From: Lolium rigidum
Lineage: Eukaryota; Streptophyta; Magnoliopsida; Poales; Poaceae
Reading direction: 5' to 3'
Length of the DNA stretch: 64,000 nt
NCBI RefSeq assembly: GCF_022539505.1
Contig: NC_061508.1
Coordinates: 29,940,256-30,004,255, forward strand
Shown here: one piece after another, positions 22,196-33,054 of the stretch
Numbering within the stretch: position 1 is the stretch's first letter
Layout: every line of letters begins with the position of its first letter
Position numbers and translations under genes: made by a program
Notes under the pieces: generated by a model
What the model was told of the DNA's origin: nothing
The model's input: only the letters and a program-made list of their open reading frames with translations
Database searches by the model: none

Positions 22196-22490
22196 GCATC
22201 AAAACTAGTTTCTTCCTCTTAGAACAAGCATGCAAGCTCACTAAACATGTTATCTACAGCAGCAAAATATTCAAGATATACTCAACCAAACAAAATTCTA
22301 ATTGGACAATCAAAGGAGTCACATACCAAGGAGCAAATGTGCCAAATTTCAGACGTAAATCTAGGCTGAGCAAGGAGATCGAGAAATCGCGAGTTCTTGA
22401 GCAGAAACGCGAGTGAGAGGAACTTGGTGCGAGTTTTTTCGGGAGAGAGAAGAGCATGGGAGGAAGAGATGCTGAAGTGGGGCAAAGGGG

Positions 22491-22547
22491 GCCCACACAC
22501 CAGGGTGGCGCGGCCCCCTTGCTGGCCGCGCCGGCCTAGTGTGTGCC
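22491..22547 (-). promoter_or_regulatory. LTR-type GC hairpin upstream of element B extra ORF
   Basis: Two inverted arms with core ggcgcggcc and ggccgcgcc, flanked by cacacacc and tagtgtgtg, lie about 300-450 bases before the ORF starts at 22,195 or 22,096. The same design is present in the LTRs of A, B, C and the solo LTR, and upstream of element C's extra ORF. No clear TATA box follows here. Confidence 0.5.
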
Positions 22548-22894
22548 ACCCTGGGGTGCCCCACTGGTCAGCCCCAGGTGCTCCCAGGTGCCTCTTCGAA
22601 AAATAGGACTACCAGTATAACTTTTGTAATTTTTAGAGAACTTCGAAAAATGCACATTTCTGGGTGTTAAATTAATTATTACTGCGCAGGAAAATGATTT
22701 CCAAGATCTTAAACAACTAAAGCATATTGCAAAACAAAATGTGCTACAGCAAGTAAAATAAGTGGAGGGAGAAAGAAAGAAAGAAATGTTGTTTAGCTCT
22801 CTTATGCATTAAAATATACTTGTTAACAAGGTTGATCAAGTCTTGCTACCAAATAAATTTTATATGACATAAGAAGAAGTAAACCTCAAATCAA

Positions 22895-25566
22895 TCATGT
22901 TACCTTATATTGAATTGATATGGATCCAATCACAAGAGTTTGATATTCTTCTTTAGGCTCATATATAGGACAATCAATGGATCCCACTTTGATAGTTTTC
23001 ACATTAGAAATTGTATTAACTCCATATACTCTATCAATCCTCTTGGGAAAATAGACAGTATGTTCCTTATCATCAACATTGAAAGTAACCATGCCTTTAT
23101 TGCAATCAATAACAGCCCCTGCAGTATTAAGAAAGGGTCTTCCAAGAATAATGGACATATTATCATCTTCAGGCATTTCCAACACAACAAAATCAGTTAA
23201 TATCAAGCAATGTTGAGTAACTTGAACAGGAACATTTTCACATACACCAACAGGAATAGCAGTGGATTTATCAGCCATTTGCAAAGATATATCAGTTGGT
23301 ATCAACTTATCTAAATCAAGTCTCTTATAAAGAGAAAAAGGCATTACACTAACACCTGCTCCCAAATCACATAGAGCAGTTCTAACATAATTATTCTTGA
23401 TGGAACAAGGAATAGTCGGTATACCCGGGTCTCCAAGCTTCTTTGGAATCTTACCACAGAAGGAGTAATTAGCGAGCATAGTGGAAATCTCCTCATTGGG
23501 AATTTTCCTTTTGTTAGAGACAATATCTTTCATATACTTTGAATAAGGAGGCAATTTAATAGCATCAGTCAAAGGGATTTGCAAAAATAAAGGTTTCATC
23601 CAATCACAAAATTTATTATAATGTTCCTCCTCCTTTGATTTTAGTTTCTTAGCAGGAAAAGGCATTTGCTTTTGAACCCAAGGTTCTCTTTCATTACCAT
23701 GTTTCTCAGCAATAAAATCTTCTTTAGTGTACTTTTTATTTTTAGCATGCTTTTCAGGTTCTTTTTCAATTTCTTCTTTATCAGGAGTATCATCCTTATC
23801 ATCATCTTTATCATATTCATTACCACTTTCAGTTTCAGCATCAGAAATAGAAATACTATTAGGATCATTAACAGGTTCAGAGGATTCTACAACATTCTTA
23901 TGTTTCTTTTTCTTTTTCTTTTTCTTAGATGGAGCACTAGTTTTAGTTAGTTGAGAATCTTGTTCAACTCTTTTGGGATGCCCTTCGGGATATAGAGGAT
24001 CCTGGGTAGAAACACCACCTCTAGTTGTTACTTCATAAGCATGTTTTTCTTTAGAATTATTTCCCAACAAGTCATTTTGCACTTTAGTAAGTTGATCAAT
24101 TTGAGTTTGAACCATATGAAAATGTTTAACAAGTATCTTAACATCATTGGAGGTTCTCTCCACAATATCATGCAATTCACTAATAGCTCGAGAATTTTCC
24201 ATTAAATGATTCTCTACTCTCATATTAAAGTTTTCTTGCTTAACAATATAATTATCAAACTCATCTAAGCATTGAGCAGGAGGTTTTGAATACGGAATAT
24301 CTTCCCTAGTAAAGCGTTGAAGAGAGTGTACCTCAATCATGGATGAAGGGGGAATTATCTCACATAAATCTTCTATAGGAGGTAAATTCTTCACATCTTC
24401 AGGTTTAATACCCTTCTCTTTAAGAGACTTCTTGGCTTCCCTCATATCTTCATCATTTAATTTAATCATACCCCTCTTCTTCAATATCGGTGTCGGGGTT
24501 GGTTCAGGTGTAGACCAATCATCATGATTCCGCCCTATTTTAGCCAATAATTCTTCAGCGTCGTCTGGAGTTCTTTTCCTGAAAACACAACCAGCACAAC
24601 TATCCAGGTATGCCCTAGACTCAATGGTTAGTCCACTATAAAATATATCAAGTAAATCATGCTTTTCCAAATCATGGTCAGGCTGAGCTCTAATAAGAGA
24701 GCAAAATCTCGCCCAAGCCTCAGGCAATTTTTCTCCATCTTCCTGGTCAAAATTATAAAATCTCTGCAAAGCAGCATGTTGAGCACTAGCAGGAAAGTAT
24801 TTCCGGAAGAAAACATCAAGCAATTCTTTTGGGCTTTTAATAGAACCAGGAGGCAAATTATTATACCAAGTTTTAGCATCATCCTTTAATGAGAAAGGAA
24901 AAATTTTAGCGACAAAATAAGTACGCATCTTGACATCATCAGAAAACAAGCCACTAAGAGTAGATAACTCAGTCATGTGTTCAACAAAGACTTTCTTTTT
25001 CAGTACCACAAAAGGGAGTTTTCTCAACAATAGCTATATGAGATAAATCAAGAGAAAAATCATAATCTTTATCCCTAATGTTTATAGGAGATGTGGCAAA
25101 TTTAGGATCAGGAGATAATTTATATCTACCAGCATGTTCCGCAAGCAACTTTTTAATTTTTCTTGCATCAGTAGTAGCATTGCATTTTTCAATAAAATCA
25201 TCATCAAGCTCTACATAATCTTCATCAAGATCATCACTAGAATATTCAACGAGACTCAGGTGAATTAACGGGTGTAGCAGCATTTTCATTAGGAGTTTCA
25301 GTATTTTCAATTTGCCTAGACCTAGCAATTGTAGCATCTAGAAAAGATCCTAACGAACCATCATTATCAAGCACAGCAGAAGCATCATCACAATTATAAG
25401 AGGAATTTTCAGATTCAGCAGAAGTACCAGCATTTGAAGCTTGTGGTGGTGAAACAAGTTTACTTATCACAGATGGTGAATCAAGAGCAGCAGAGGTACT
25501 AAGAGTTGTACCTTTTCTTGTAGTGGATGGTAATATGGCGATCTTAGTATCGCGAGGTTTACCCAT
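22895..25566 (-). pseudogene. Element B Gag and retropepsin
   Basis: Reads right to left from ATG 25,566 (MGKPRDTKIAILPS), 60 bases inside the primer site. The first 100 residues are Ser/Ala/Asn-rich. The retrotransposon Gag domain follows (FPFSLKDDAKTWYNNLPPGS, FFRKYFPASAQ), then a charged Lys/Glu/Asp linker with a poly-Lys run and a C-terminal aspartic protease (CDLGAGVSVMPFSLYKRL active site, IILGRPFLNTAGAVID flap/core). No CCHC knuckle is visible. The frame breaks near 25,255 (at a ctcagg) and near 25,000 (close to a cag), so the long intact part starts about 25,000. Both breaks lie at CAG sites and may be sequence errors. The ORF stops before any reverse transcriptase. Confidence 0.8.
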
Positions 25567-25624
25567 GATGGAGAATTTGCAGCGAACAATATCAATCCAA
25601 GTGAACTTCCAAATAAAGCTATGC

Positions 25625-25642
25625 TCCCCGGCAACGGCGCCA
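25625..25642 (-). other. Primer binding site, tRNA-Asp (element B)
   Basis: Plus strand reads tccccggcaacggcgcca, the exact 3' end of plant tRNA-Asp including CCA context. It lies 11 bases inside the 5' LTR. It is a primer site, not a tRNA gene. Confidence 0.9.
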
Positions 25643-25653
25643 GAAAATAGTCT

Positions 25654-27053
25654 TGATGACCCACAAGTATAGGGGATCGCAACAATCTTCGAGGGAAGTA
25701 TTACCCAATTTATTGATTCGACACAAGGGGAGACAAAGAATACTTGTAAGCCTTAACAGCGGAGTTGTCAATTCAGCTGCACCTGGAAACAGACTTGCTC
25801 GCAAGAGTTTATCAGTAGTAACAGTTTTATAGCAGTAGGAATAGTAAAATAACAGCAGCGGTGAAATAAAGACAGCAGTAGTGATTATAGTAAACAGCAG
25901 GATTAAAATACTATAGGCACAGGGACGGATTAACGGACGTTGCATGGATGAGAGAAACTCATATAACAATCAAAGCAGGGGCATTTGCAGATAATAATAA
26001 AATGGTATCCAAGCACTAATCAATCAATAGGCATGTGTTCCATATATAGTCGTACGTGCTCGCAATGAGAAACTTGCACAACATCTTTTGTCCTACCAGC
26101 CGGTGGCAGCCAGGCCTCTAGGGAAACTACTGGAAATTAAGGTACTCCTTTTAATAGAGTACCGGAGCAAAGCATTAACACTCCGTGAACACATGTGATC
26201 CTCACATCACTACCATCCCCTCCGGTTGTCCCGATTTCTGTCACTTGGGGCCATTGGTTCCGGACAGCAACATGTGTATAAAACTTGCAGGTAAGATCAT
26301 AAACAACGAATATCTTCATGAATCAATAACATGTTCAGATCTGAGATCATGGCACTCGGGCCCTAGTGACAAGCATTAAGCATAACAAGTTGCAACAATA
26401 TCATAAAAGTGACATCTACGGATACTAGACACTATGCCCTAACAATCTTATGACTATTACATGACCAATCTCATCCAATCCCTACCATCCCCTTCAGCCT
26501 ACAGCGGGGGAATTACTCACACATGGATGGGGGAAACATGGCTGGTCGATGGAGAGGCGTTGGCGGTGATGGCGGTGAAGATCTCCTCCAATTCCCCGTC
26601 CCGGCGGAGTGCCAGAACGGAGACTTCTGGCTCCCGAGACGGAGTTTCGCGATGTGGCGGCTCTCTGGAGGGTTTCTGGCGACTTCGACTTCTCTCCGTG
26701 CATTTTTAGGTCGAGGGCGATAAGTAGTCCGAAGGAGGGCGTCGGGGGCCAGCCGAGGGGGCCACACACTAGGGCCGCGCGGGCCCCCCCTGGGCCGCGC
26801 CGGCCTAGTGTGTGGGGCCCTCGTGCCCCCACCCGGCTTGCCCTTCCGGCTCCGCGAGTCTTCCGGAAAAATAGGGCCTTCGTATAAATTCCGAGGTTTT
26901 TCCTGAAAGTTGGATTTCTGCACAAAAACGAAACACCAGAGCGATTCTGCTGAAAACAGCGTTAGTCCGTGTTAGTTGTATCCAAAATGCACAAATTAGA
27001 GGCAAAACAATAGCAAAAGTGTTCGGGAAAGTAGATACGTTTTGGACGTATCA
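25654..27053 (-). repeat. Element B 5' LTR
   Basis: 1,400 bp, partner of 17,234-18,636. A GC hairpin lies at about 26,755-26,815. Differences from its partner are dominated by CAG/CTG-site changes. Confidence 0.92.
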
Positions 27054-27156
27054 CTCATCGACGACGAGGACCGTCGCTGGCACCGCCAGGTGCAGCGCAG
27101 GATCGCCATCGCCGAGCGCGACGAGCAGTTGATGCGCCAGTGGAGGGCGCAGTTCA
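27054..27156 (+). pseudogene. AP2/ERF-like gene relic, 3' part
   Basis: Continues the relic at 17,086-17,233 after the 9.8-kb element B insertion. The frame reads LIDDEDRRWHRQVQRRIAIA, followed by ERDEQLMRQWRAQF, a charged helical tail of the kind seen after the AP2 domain in the multi-copy grass family. After about 27,157 similarity to that tail seems to end and AT-rich sequence follows, so the original C-terminus is missing. Confidence 0.65.
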
Positions 27157-27258
27157 ATAAAGTGGTTGACACGAAATTTATTACGATTGAACTGAAATTA
27201 AAGTATAGAGCTCAACTGAAAAATAAGATACATGGCCAGATTCGAATGTTGGAGCCAT

Positions 27259-27786
27259 TCAATCATAGTCGTGCCTAGCCCTATAATAGTCGCCACTGTA
27301 GTCATCATAGTCGCCGACGTCATCGTCGCTAGCATCGGGGTCACGGTTGTCGAACCTCGGCGGATGACCACGCGTGGGCTGGGATTAAGGGTAGCGCAGG
27401 CGGGGGCCACGATAGGCCATGACGCTCTGGAGAGTCCAGCCGCGCCACCACATCCGACGGCCGGCCTCATTGAAGTTCGAAAGAGGCGGGCCGTCCTCCT
27501 CGTACCTGGCAACCGCCCTCTCACGCCGATTGATGAAGAAGCTGTCCCAAGTCAGGCTGTAGTCGGGATGCCACTGGGGATTCCTCCGCTGCTCAGGCGT
27601 GAGCTCGAAATAGTAGTGGTTCGTGATGGCCATCTTGCGTGGCACACCTAGAGGGATAGGAGGGACCGGTACGCCTCCGAAGCTCAGCAACCAGCCGGTC
27701 GGGACGCGGTAGCCGGGCGGGCAGGGGTAGTTCGAGGCGCAAAGCGCCTCCGCCTCCCGGGGTGTTAGACATACGATGGAAGCCAT
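27259..27786 (-). pseudogene. Captured hypothetical gene with one in-frame stop
   Basis: Starts at ATG 27,786 (MASIVCLTPREAEALCASNY) and runs 176 codons to TGA at 27,259-27,261 with a single in-frame TAA at 27,385-27,387. Before the stop it holds a Pro-rich start (PCPPGYRVPTGWLL), a Trp/Tyr-rich middle (WHPDYSLTWDSFFINRRERA) and a WWRGWTLQSVM motif. After it comes an acidic tail (DNRDPDASDDDVGDYDDY). I recall similar multi-copy uncharacterised proteins in wheat-group genomes but know no function. A TATA box lies 38 bases upstream of the ATG. It is convergent with the AP2 relic and divergent from the fragment at 28,266, suggesting a cluster of captured genes inside a CACTA element. Confidence 0.55.
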
Positions 27787-27823
27787 GGGAGAGAGGAATG
27801 AGGTTTGCAGATATGAGTCCAAG

Positions 27824-27835
27824 CCTACATATATA
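27824..27835 (-). promoter_or_regulatory. TATA box of the captured minus-strand gene
   Basis: The minus strand reads ctatatatatg about 40 bases before the ATG at 27,786, a normal plant core-promoter spacing with a very short leader. Confidence 0.6.
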
Positions 27836-27894
27836 TAGTGGAAAAATGGCGGGAATGCGGGAAGAAAATAGGCGGGAACGAAGTGGCGCGTGAA

Positions 27895-28110
27895 ACTTTC
27901 ATCCCGGGTGGAGGCTCAAACCGGGACAAAAGACTGGGGGAGGCTTATCTAGGTGAGCTTTATCTGGGGGGATGATGTGCGGGTAACCTTTTGTCACGGT
28001 TGGTGGCTGCAACCGGGACTAAAGCTGTCGGCAGGATAAGGATGTGTCGGTAACCTTTTGTCACGGTTGGTGGCTGCAACCGGGACTAAAGGCTGTCGGC
28101 AGGATAAGGA
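27895..28110. repeat. CACTA-type subterminal repeats in a divergent promoter
   Basis: Two tandem units of about 62 bp (27,981-28,041 and 28,048-28,110) hold the inverted pair ggttggtggctgcaaccggg inside ttttgtcacgg...gactaaag, with a related unit at 27,905-27,945 (gggtggaggctcaaaccggg). These are typical motifs of grass CACTA ends. They fill the space between two oppositely oriented TATA boxes (27,824 and 28,203). Confidence 0.7.
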
Positions 28111-28202
28111 CGCGTGGGTGGACGCACTGCTCGATGAGATAAAGCATGTAGCGCACGACGCCCTGTCGAAGGAACAAGACAAAGTAGAAGCGGTGCCGTG
28201 CC

Positions 28203-28210
28203 TATAAAAG
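28203..28210 (+). promoter_or_regulatory. TATA box of plus-strand captured fragment
   Basis: tataaaag followed after about 60 bases by an ATG at 28,267 in a plausible context (cccatggatg). Confidence 0.55.
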
Positions 28211-28266
28211 GAGCATCGATACGCCTTGCCAAGCAGATCAACAAGCCAAGCACAGTTTCATTCCCA

Positions 28267-28410
28267 TGGATGAAGGAAAGGGTTGGGAAATCTCCCGTGG
28301 CGCAGCTTCTCGAAGATGTCGTTGGTGCACACGCCCTACGGCATCTTCGGAAGCTGCTCCTCGGAAAAATTTCCCTGCAAGCCCGTGAAAGACTCCGTCT
28401 CCTCTAACAG
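28267..28410 (+). pseudogene. Captured gene fragment downstream of TATA box
   Basis: A short leader and ATG are followed by a GC-balanced segment that looks coding, but the ATG frame closes after about 40 codons. The other two frames stay open longer (for example KSPVAQLLEDVVGAHALRHL in one). I recognise no family. The most likely reading is a truncated captured gene with a frameshift, transcribed away from the gene at 27,786. Confidence 0.35.
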
Positions 28411-28495
28411 TGTTGGGGAAAGGGTTCTCATTATTACATAAATGTAGAGATTGTCTTGGGAACTATATATGAAGAATACATTATTACATCGCCAT

Positions 28496-31400
28496 CTAGT
28501 GTTGTGATCTTCTACGCTGTAGCCATGGAGAATCTTCATCATTTAGTAAGATGCTTGGGTCAATTTTCACCGTGAAGTGCGGAATTTCTTTAAACTTATT
28601 ATAATCTTCTGACATGTCTGTCTTGTCATCCACTCCCACGATGTTTCTTTTCCCCGAAAGAACTATGTGGCGCTTTGGCTCCTCGGTTGATGTATTCTTT
28701 TGTTGATTTCTTTTTCTTGATTTGCTAGACATGTCCTTCACGTAGAAAACTTGAGCCACCTCGGCGGCTAGGACAAATGGCTCGTCCGGGTACGCAAGAT
28801 TGTTGGGATCCATCGTTATCATACCGTACTTATCGTCAATATGTATACCGCTGAGCTTCACCCATTTGCACCGAAACAAAGGGACCTTAAAAGTGGGACC
28901 ATAGTCAAGTTCCCATATCTCCTCTATGTATCCATAATATGTGGTGGTCTGCCCATTCTCGTCTTTTGCATCGAAGCGGACACCGCTGTTTTGGTTGGTG
29001 CTCTTTTTATCTTGGTCGATCGTGTAAAATGTATTCCCATTTATCTCGTACCCTTGGAATGTACATATGTTTGAAGATGGTAACCTGGCCAACAAGTACA
29101 GCTACTCCACAGCAGATGGGTCATTAATGAGATATCTTTGCAACCAACTGCCGAAGGTATTCATGTGTTCACGTGTAATCAAGGACTCGGGCTGGCCCGG
29201 GTTTATTTCTCGTAAAGCATTCTTATGTTTCTCGATGTACGGAGCCACCAAGATGGAATTGTATAGAACTGTCTAGTGTGCTTGATTGAAAGAAATCTTG
29301 TCCCTGCACACCGTTGCTTTCCTTCCTAGTGTGCCTTTTCCAGTCAGCCTCCCCTCATACCGAGATTCAGGAACACCAATCGGCTTAAGGTCAGGAAGAA
29401 AGTCAACACAAAACTCAATGACCTCCTCAGTTCCGTAGCCCTTTGAGATACTTCCTTCCGGCCTAGCTCGGTTATGAACATATTTCTTTAAGACTCCCAT
29501 GAACCTCTCGAAGGGGAACATATTGTGTAGAAATACAGGACCGAGAATTCTAATCTCTTCAACTAGGTGAACGAGGAGGTGCGTCATAATATTGAAGAAG
29601 GATGGTGGGAACAACAACTCGAAGCCGACAAGACATTCGACCACATCTTCCCGTAATCCCGACAAAGTTTCTGGATCCATTACCTTCCGAGAAATTGCGT
29701 TGAGGAATGCACATATCTTCACAATGGCTAGTCGAACATTTTCTCGGTAGAAGTCCCCTCAATGCAACCGGAAGCAATTGTGTCATAAGCACGTGATGGT
29801 CATGGGACTTCAGTGTTCTGGAATTTTTTCTCCTTCATATTTACTATCCCCTTTATATTCGACGAGAAACCAGACGGAACCTTGATACCGAATAGGGCTT
29901 CAAAAAAGATCTCCTTCTCTTGTTTGGTAAGAGCGTAGGCTGGCAGGCCCTACAAACTGCCCTCGGATGATTGCCGTTTCGTCCTTTATGACGTTCCCGG
30001 TCCTCCCGTGCTTCTGTCTGTATCTTTTGTCTTTCCATACACGCCCAGAAAACCTAGAATATTCACACAAAGATTCTTGGTCAGGTGCATCACGTCGATT
30101 GCAGAGCGGACTTCCAGGACTTTCCAATATTCTAGCTCCCCAAAAATAGATTTCTTCTTCTACATGGGCGCGTGTCCCTCAGCGTCTTTCGGAACAGGTC
30201 GACTGTCTGGACCCTTTCCAAAGATAACATTTAAATCCTTGACCATGTCAAATATATCAGCACCACTACGGGGGATAGGCTTCGGACGGCGGTCTGCCTC
30301 GCCATCGAAATGGTTGCCTTTTTTCCTTAAGGGATGCTTGCGCGGAAGGAAACGACGATTGAACGGGTACACAACTTTTCTGCTTTTTTCCAAATATTTA
30401 CTTTCAGTCTCATCTAAATAGTGTGTGCATGCATTGTATCCTTTGTTCGTCTGTCCTGAAATGTTACCGAGAGCGAGCCAATCATTGATGGTTACGAATA
30501 GCAACGCTCGTAGGTCAAATTCTTGCTCGGTGTGCTCATCCCACACACGTACACCTGGTTTGGCCCACAACTTCAAAAGTTCATCGACTAATGGCCTTAG
30601 GTACACGTCAATGTCGTTGCCCGGTTGCTTTGGGCCTTGGATAAGCACTGGCATCATAATGAACTTCCGCTTCATGCACAACCAAGGAGGAAGGTTGTAG
30701 ATACATAGAGTCACGGGCCAGGTGCTGTGGACTGCAGCTCGCTCCCCAAAAGGATTCATGCCATCTCGTACTTAGACCAAAGTATAAGTTCCTTGCCTCA
30801 CCGCAAAATCCGGGAACTCTCTCCCGATGTTTCTCCACTCGCCGACCATCGGCGGGGTGCCTCAACATCGCGTCTTTCTTACGTTCTTCCATGTGCCATC
30901 GCAACAATCGGGCATGCTCTTTGTTTCCGAACAAACGTTTCAACCGTGGTATTATTGGAGCATACCACATCACCTTCGCAGAACCCTCTTCCCGGGTGGC
31001 TCGCCCTCAACATCACCGAGGTCATCTTTTCTGATCTTATACCGCAATGCACCACATATCGGACATTTATTCAAATTCTCGTACTTCTCACCGCGGTAGA
31101 GGATACGATCATTAATGCATGCATGTATCTTCCGCACATCTAATCCTAGAGGGCGGACAAGCTTCTTTGCTTCATATGTACCGACGGGCAATTCATTATT
31201 TCTTGGAAACAGACTTCTTTAATATTATCATCAATTTCTCAAATCCCGAGTCAGTCACACCGACCTCTCGCCTTCCATTTCAGCAATTCCAATATGCTAC
31301 CCAGACTTTCTATGCCCATCTTCACAACTCTGGGTACAACAATTTGTGGTGGTCCTCTAACATCTTGTCGAACTGCAACCTCTCCTTATCCGTGCCACGA

Positions 31401-31537
31401 GTCTCTTCTTGCATCAGAAATGGCCCGACGAAGATCATCATCAACAGGATCATCTGATGCCTGTTCTTTACCTCCTTCTTCTTCATTGTCGTCCATTGCG
31501 GTATCATCGCATTCAGAGAACATAGATCGGTACTGGT
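28496..31537 (-). pseudogene. CACTA (En/Spm) transposase relic, main part
   Basis: Reads right to left and continues from 42,020. In order it encodes an acidic segment (SMFSECDDTAMDDNEEEGG), a zinc-ribbon-like stretch (CPICGALRYKIRKDDLGDVE), the TNP2 catalytic region (LCIYNLPPWLCMKRKFIMMP, VTINDWLALGNISGQTNKGY), a DUF4218-type domain (FNIMTHLLVHLVEEIRILGP, 29,273-29,722) and a DUF4216-type domain (FRCKWVKLSGIHIDDKYGMI) ending at 28,496. This order is diagnostic for plant CACTA transposases, which cut at the subterminal-repeat-bearing ends. Many frameshifts and stops (for example near 31,390, 30,960, 30,165, 29,800 and 29,096) make it non-functional as read. Element C sits in its N-terminal region. 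Confidence 0.85.
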
Positions 31538-33054
31538 TGATGACCCACAAGTATAGGGGGTGTATCGTAGTACTTTCGATAAATAAGAGTGTCGAACCCA
31601 ACGAGGAGCAGAAGGTGTTGACAAGCAGTTTCGATGAAGGATTCACTGTAAATGCTCACAGACAAGTATTCAGGGGATTTTGATATTGCAGATAAATAAA
31701 GTACAAGTAAATAAAATGCGAGAGAAATAATTGCAGCGAGTGGCCCAATCCTTTTTAGCACAAAGGACAAGCCGGTTTGTTTACTTATAATGACCAAACG
31801 TTCTTGAGGACACACGGGGATTTTAGTCTAGTACTTTCGCTTCATGTGGCTTAATAATCTTCATTGTTTTGATAAGTGTTGTGTGGGTGAACCTATGCTA
31901 ATGCACCGCCCTTCCTAGGACTAATACATACTTGTGATTATACCCCTTGCAAGCATCCGCAACTACAAGAAAGTAATTAAGATAAATCTAACCACAGACC
32001 TTAAACTCGAGATCCTCGCGATCCCTCCCTGCATCGATATACTAACGGGGGTTTAGGTTTCGTCACTCCGGCAACCCCGCAATTAGCAACCGAATACAAG
32101 ATGCACTCCCCTAGGCCCATAAATGGTGAAGTGTCGTGTAGTCGACGTTCACACGACACCACTAGAAGAATGACACCACAACTTAAATATCATAACATTG
32201 AATATTACTCAACCATAATTCACTACTAGCATTTAGACTTCACCCATGTCCTCAAGAACTAAACGAACTACTCACGAGACATCATATGGAATACAATCAG
32301 AGGTGATATGATGATGAATAACAATATGAACATAAACCTTGGTTCAATGGTTTCACTCAATAGCATCTACAACAAGTATAGATTAACACCGGGAGAGTTT
32401 CCCCTATCAAACAATCAAGATTTAACCCGAATTGCTACATCGGTGACGAGGTGCAGCGGTGGTGATGGCGGTGTAGATGGTGGAGATGATGATGATGATG
32501 ATGGAGATGATGTCCCGCTCGATGACGATGGCGATGGCGTCGATTTCCCCTCCGGGAGGGAATTTCCCGGCGGATTCCTCGCCCGCCGGAGAGCTCTTTC
32601 TCTCTGGTGTTCTCCGCCCCGCAGAGGCGGCTGTAACCCTTCGTGAGGTCCTCTCTGTGGCTTAGGTTTTTGGGACGAAGGAGTACGCGAAGAAAAGGAG
32701 GCGAAAGGGGCTGTGGGGCCCCCAGACCACAGGGTGGCGCGGCCAGGCCATGGGCCGCGCCGCCCTAGGGTCTGGGCCCACAGTGGCTCCTCTCTGCTCC
32801 CCCTTCTGGCTCCCTCCGTCATCTGGAAAAATAGGAATTTACGTGAAATTCCCTTCCACAGTTGATCTTCCGAAATATTGCGTTCGACGGTGCTTTTTCC
32901 AAGCAGAATCTCGGCTCCGGTGCTTGATCCTCCCATGATGATGAAACATGCAAAATAGATGAAATAACATAAGTATTGTGTCCCAATATGAAATATATCA
33001 ATGAATAACAAAGCAAATTATGATACAAAATAGTGATGCAAATTGGACGTATCA
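31538..33054 (-). repeat. Element C 3' LTR
   Basis: 1,517 bp. Contains a gat-type microsatellite (32,476-32,512) and the GC hairpin near 32,731-32,765. Changes against the other LTR again cluster at CAG/CTG sites (for example 31,625-31,680 and 32,885-32,925). Confidence 0.92.

Larger units (their letters stand above)
17234..27053 (-). mobile_element. Element B: gypsy-like LTR retrotransposon with gag-protease and an extra ORF only
   Basis: LTRs of 1.40 kb, a perfect tRNA-Asp primer site (25,625-25,642) and a polypurine tract (18,637-18,653) show minus orientation. The target duplication is ctcgt on the left and ctcat on the right, one mismatch. The 7.0-kb interior encodes Gag plus retropepsin and a second long ORF, but no reverse transcriptase, RNase H or integrase. 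It shares 3' non-coding blocks with element C (19,107-19,170 and 33,545-33,610). I infer a non-autonomous partner of a C-like element. Confidence 0.9.

Noticed and set aside
23896..23940. Poly-Lys stretch in element B Gag as a functional nuclear signal
   Set aside because: The underlying sequence is a simple ttc/ttt microsatellite, and length variation there is likely neutral or erroneous.
25625..25642. tRNA-Asp gene remnant
   Set aside because: Only the 18-base 3' end is present, next to an LTR. It is a primer binding site, as at 11,900 and 40,477.
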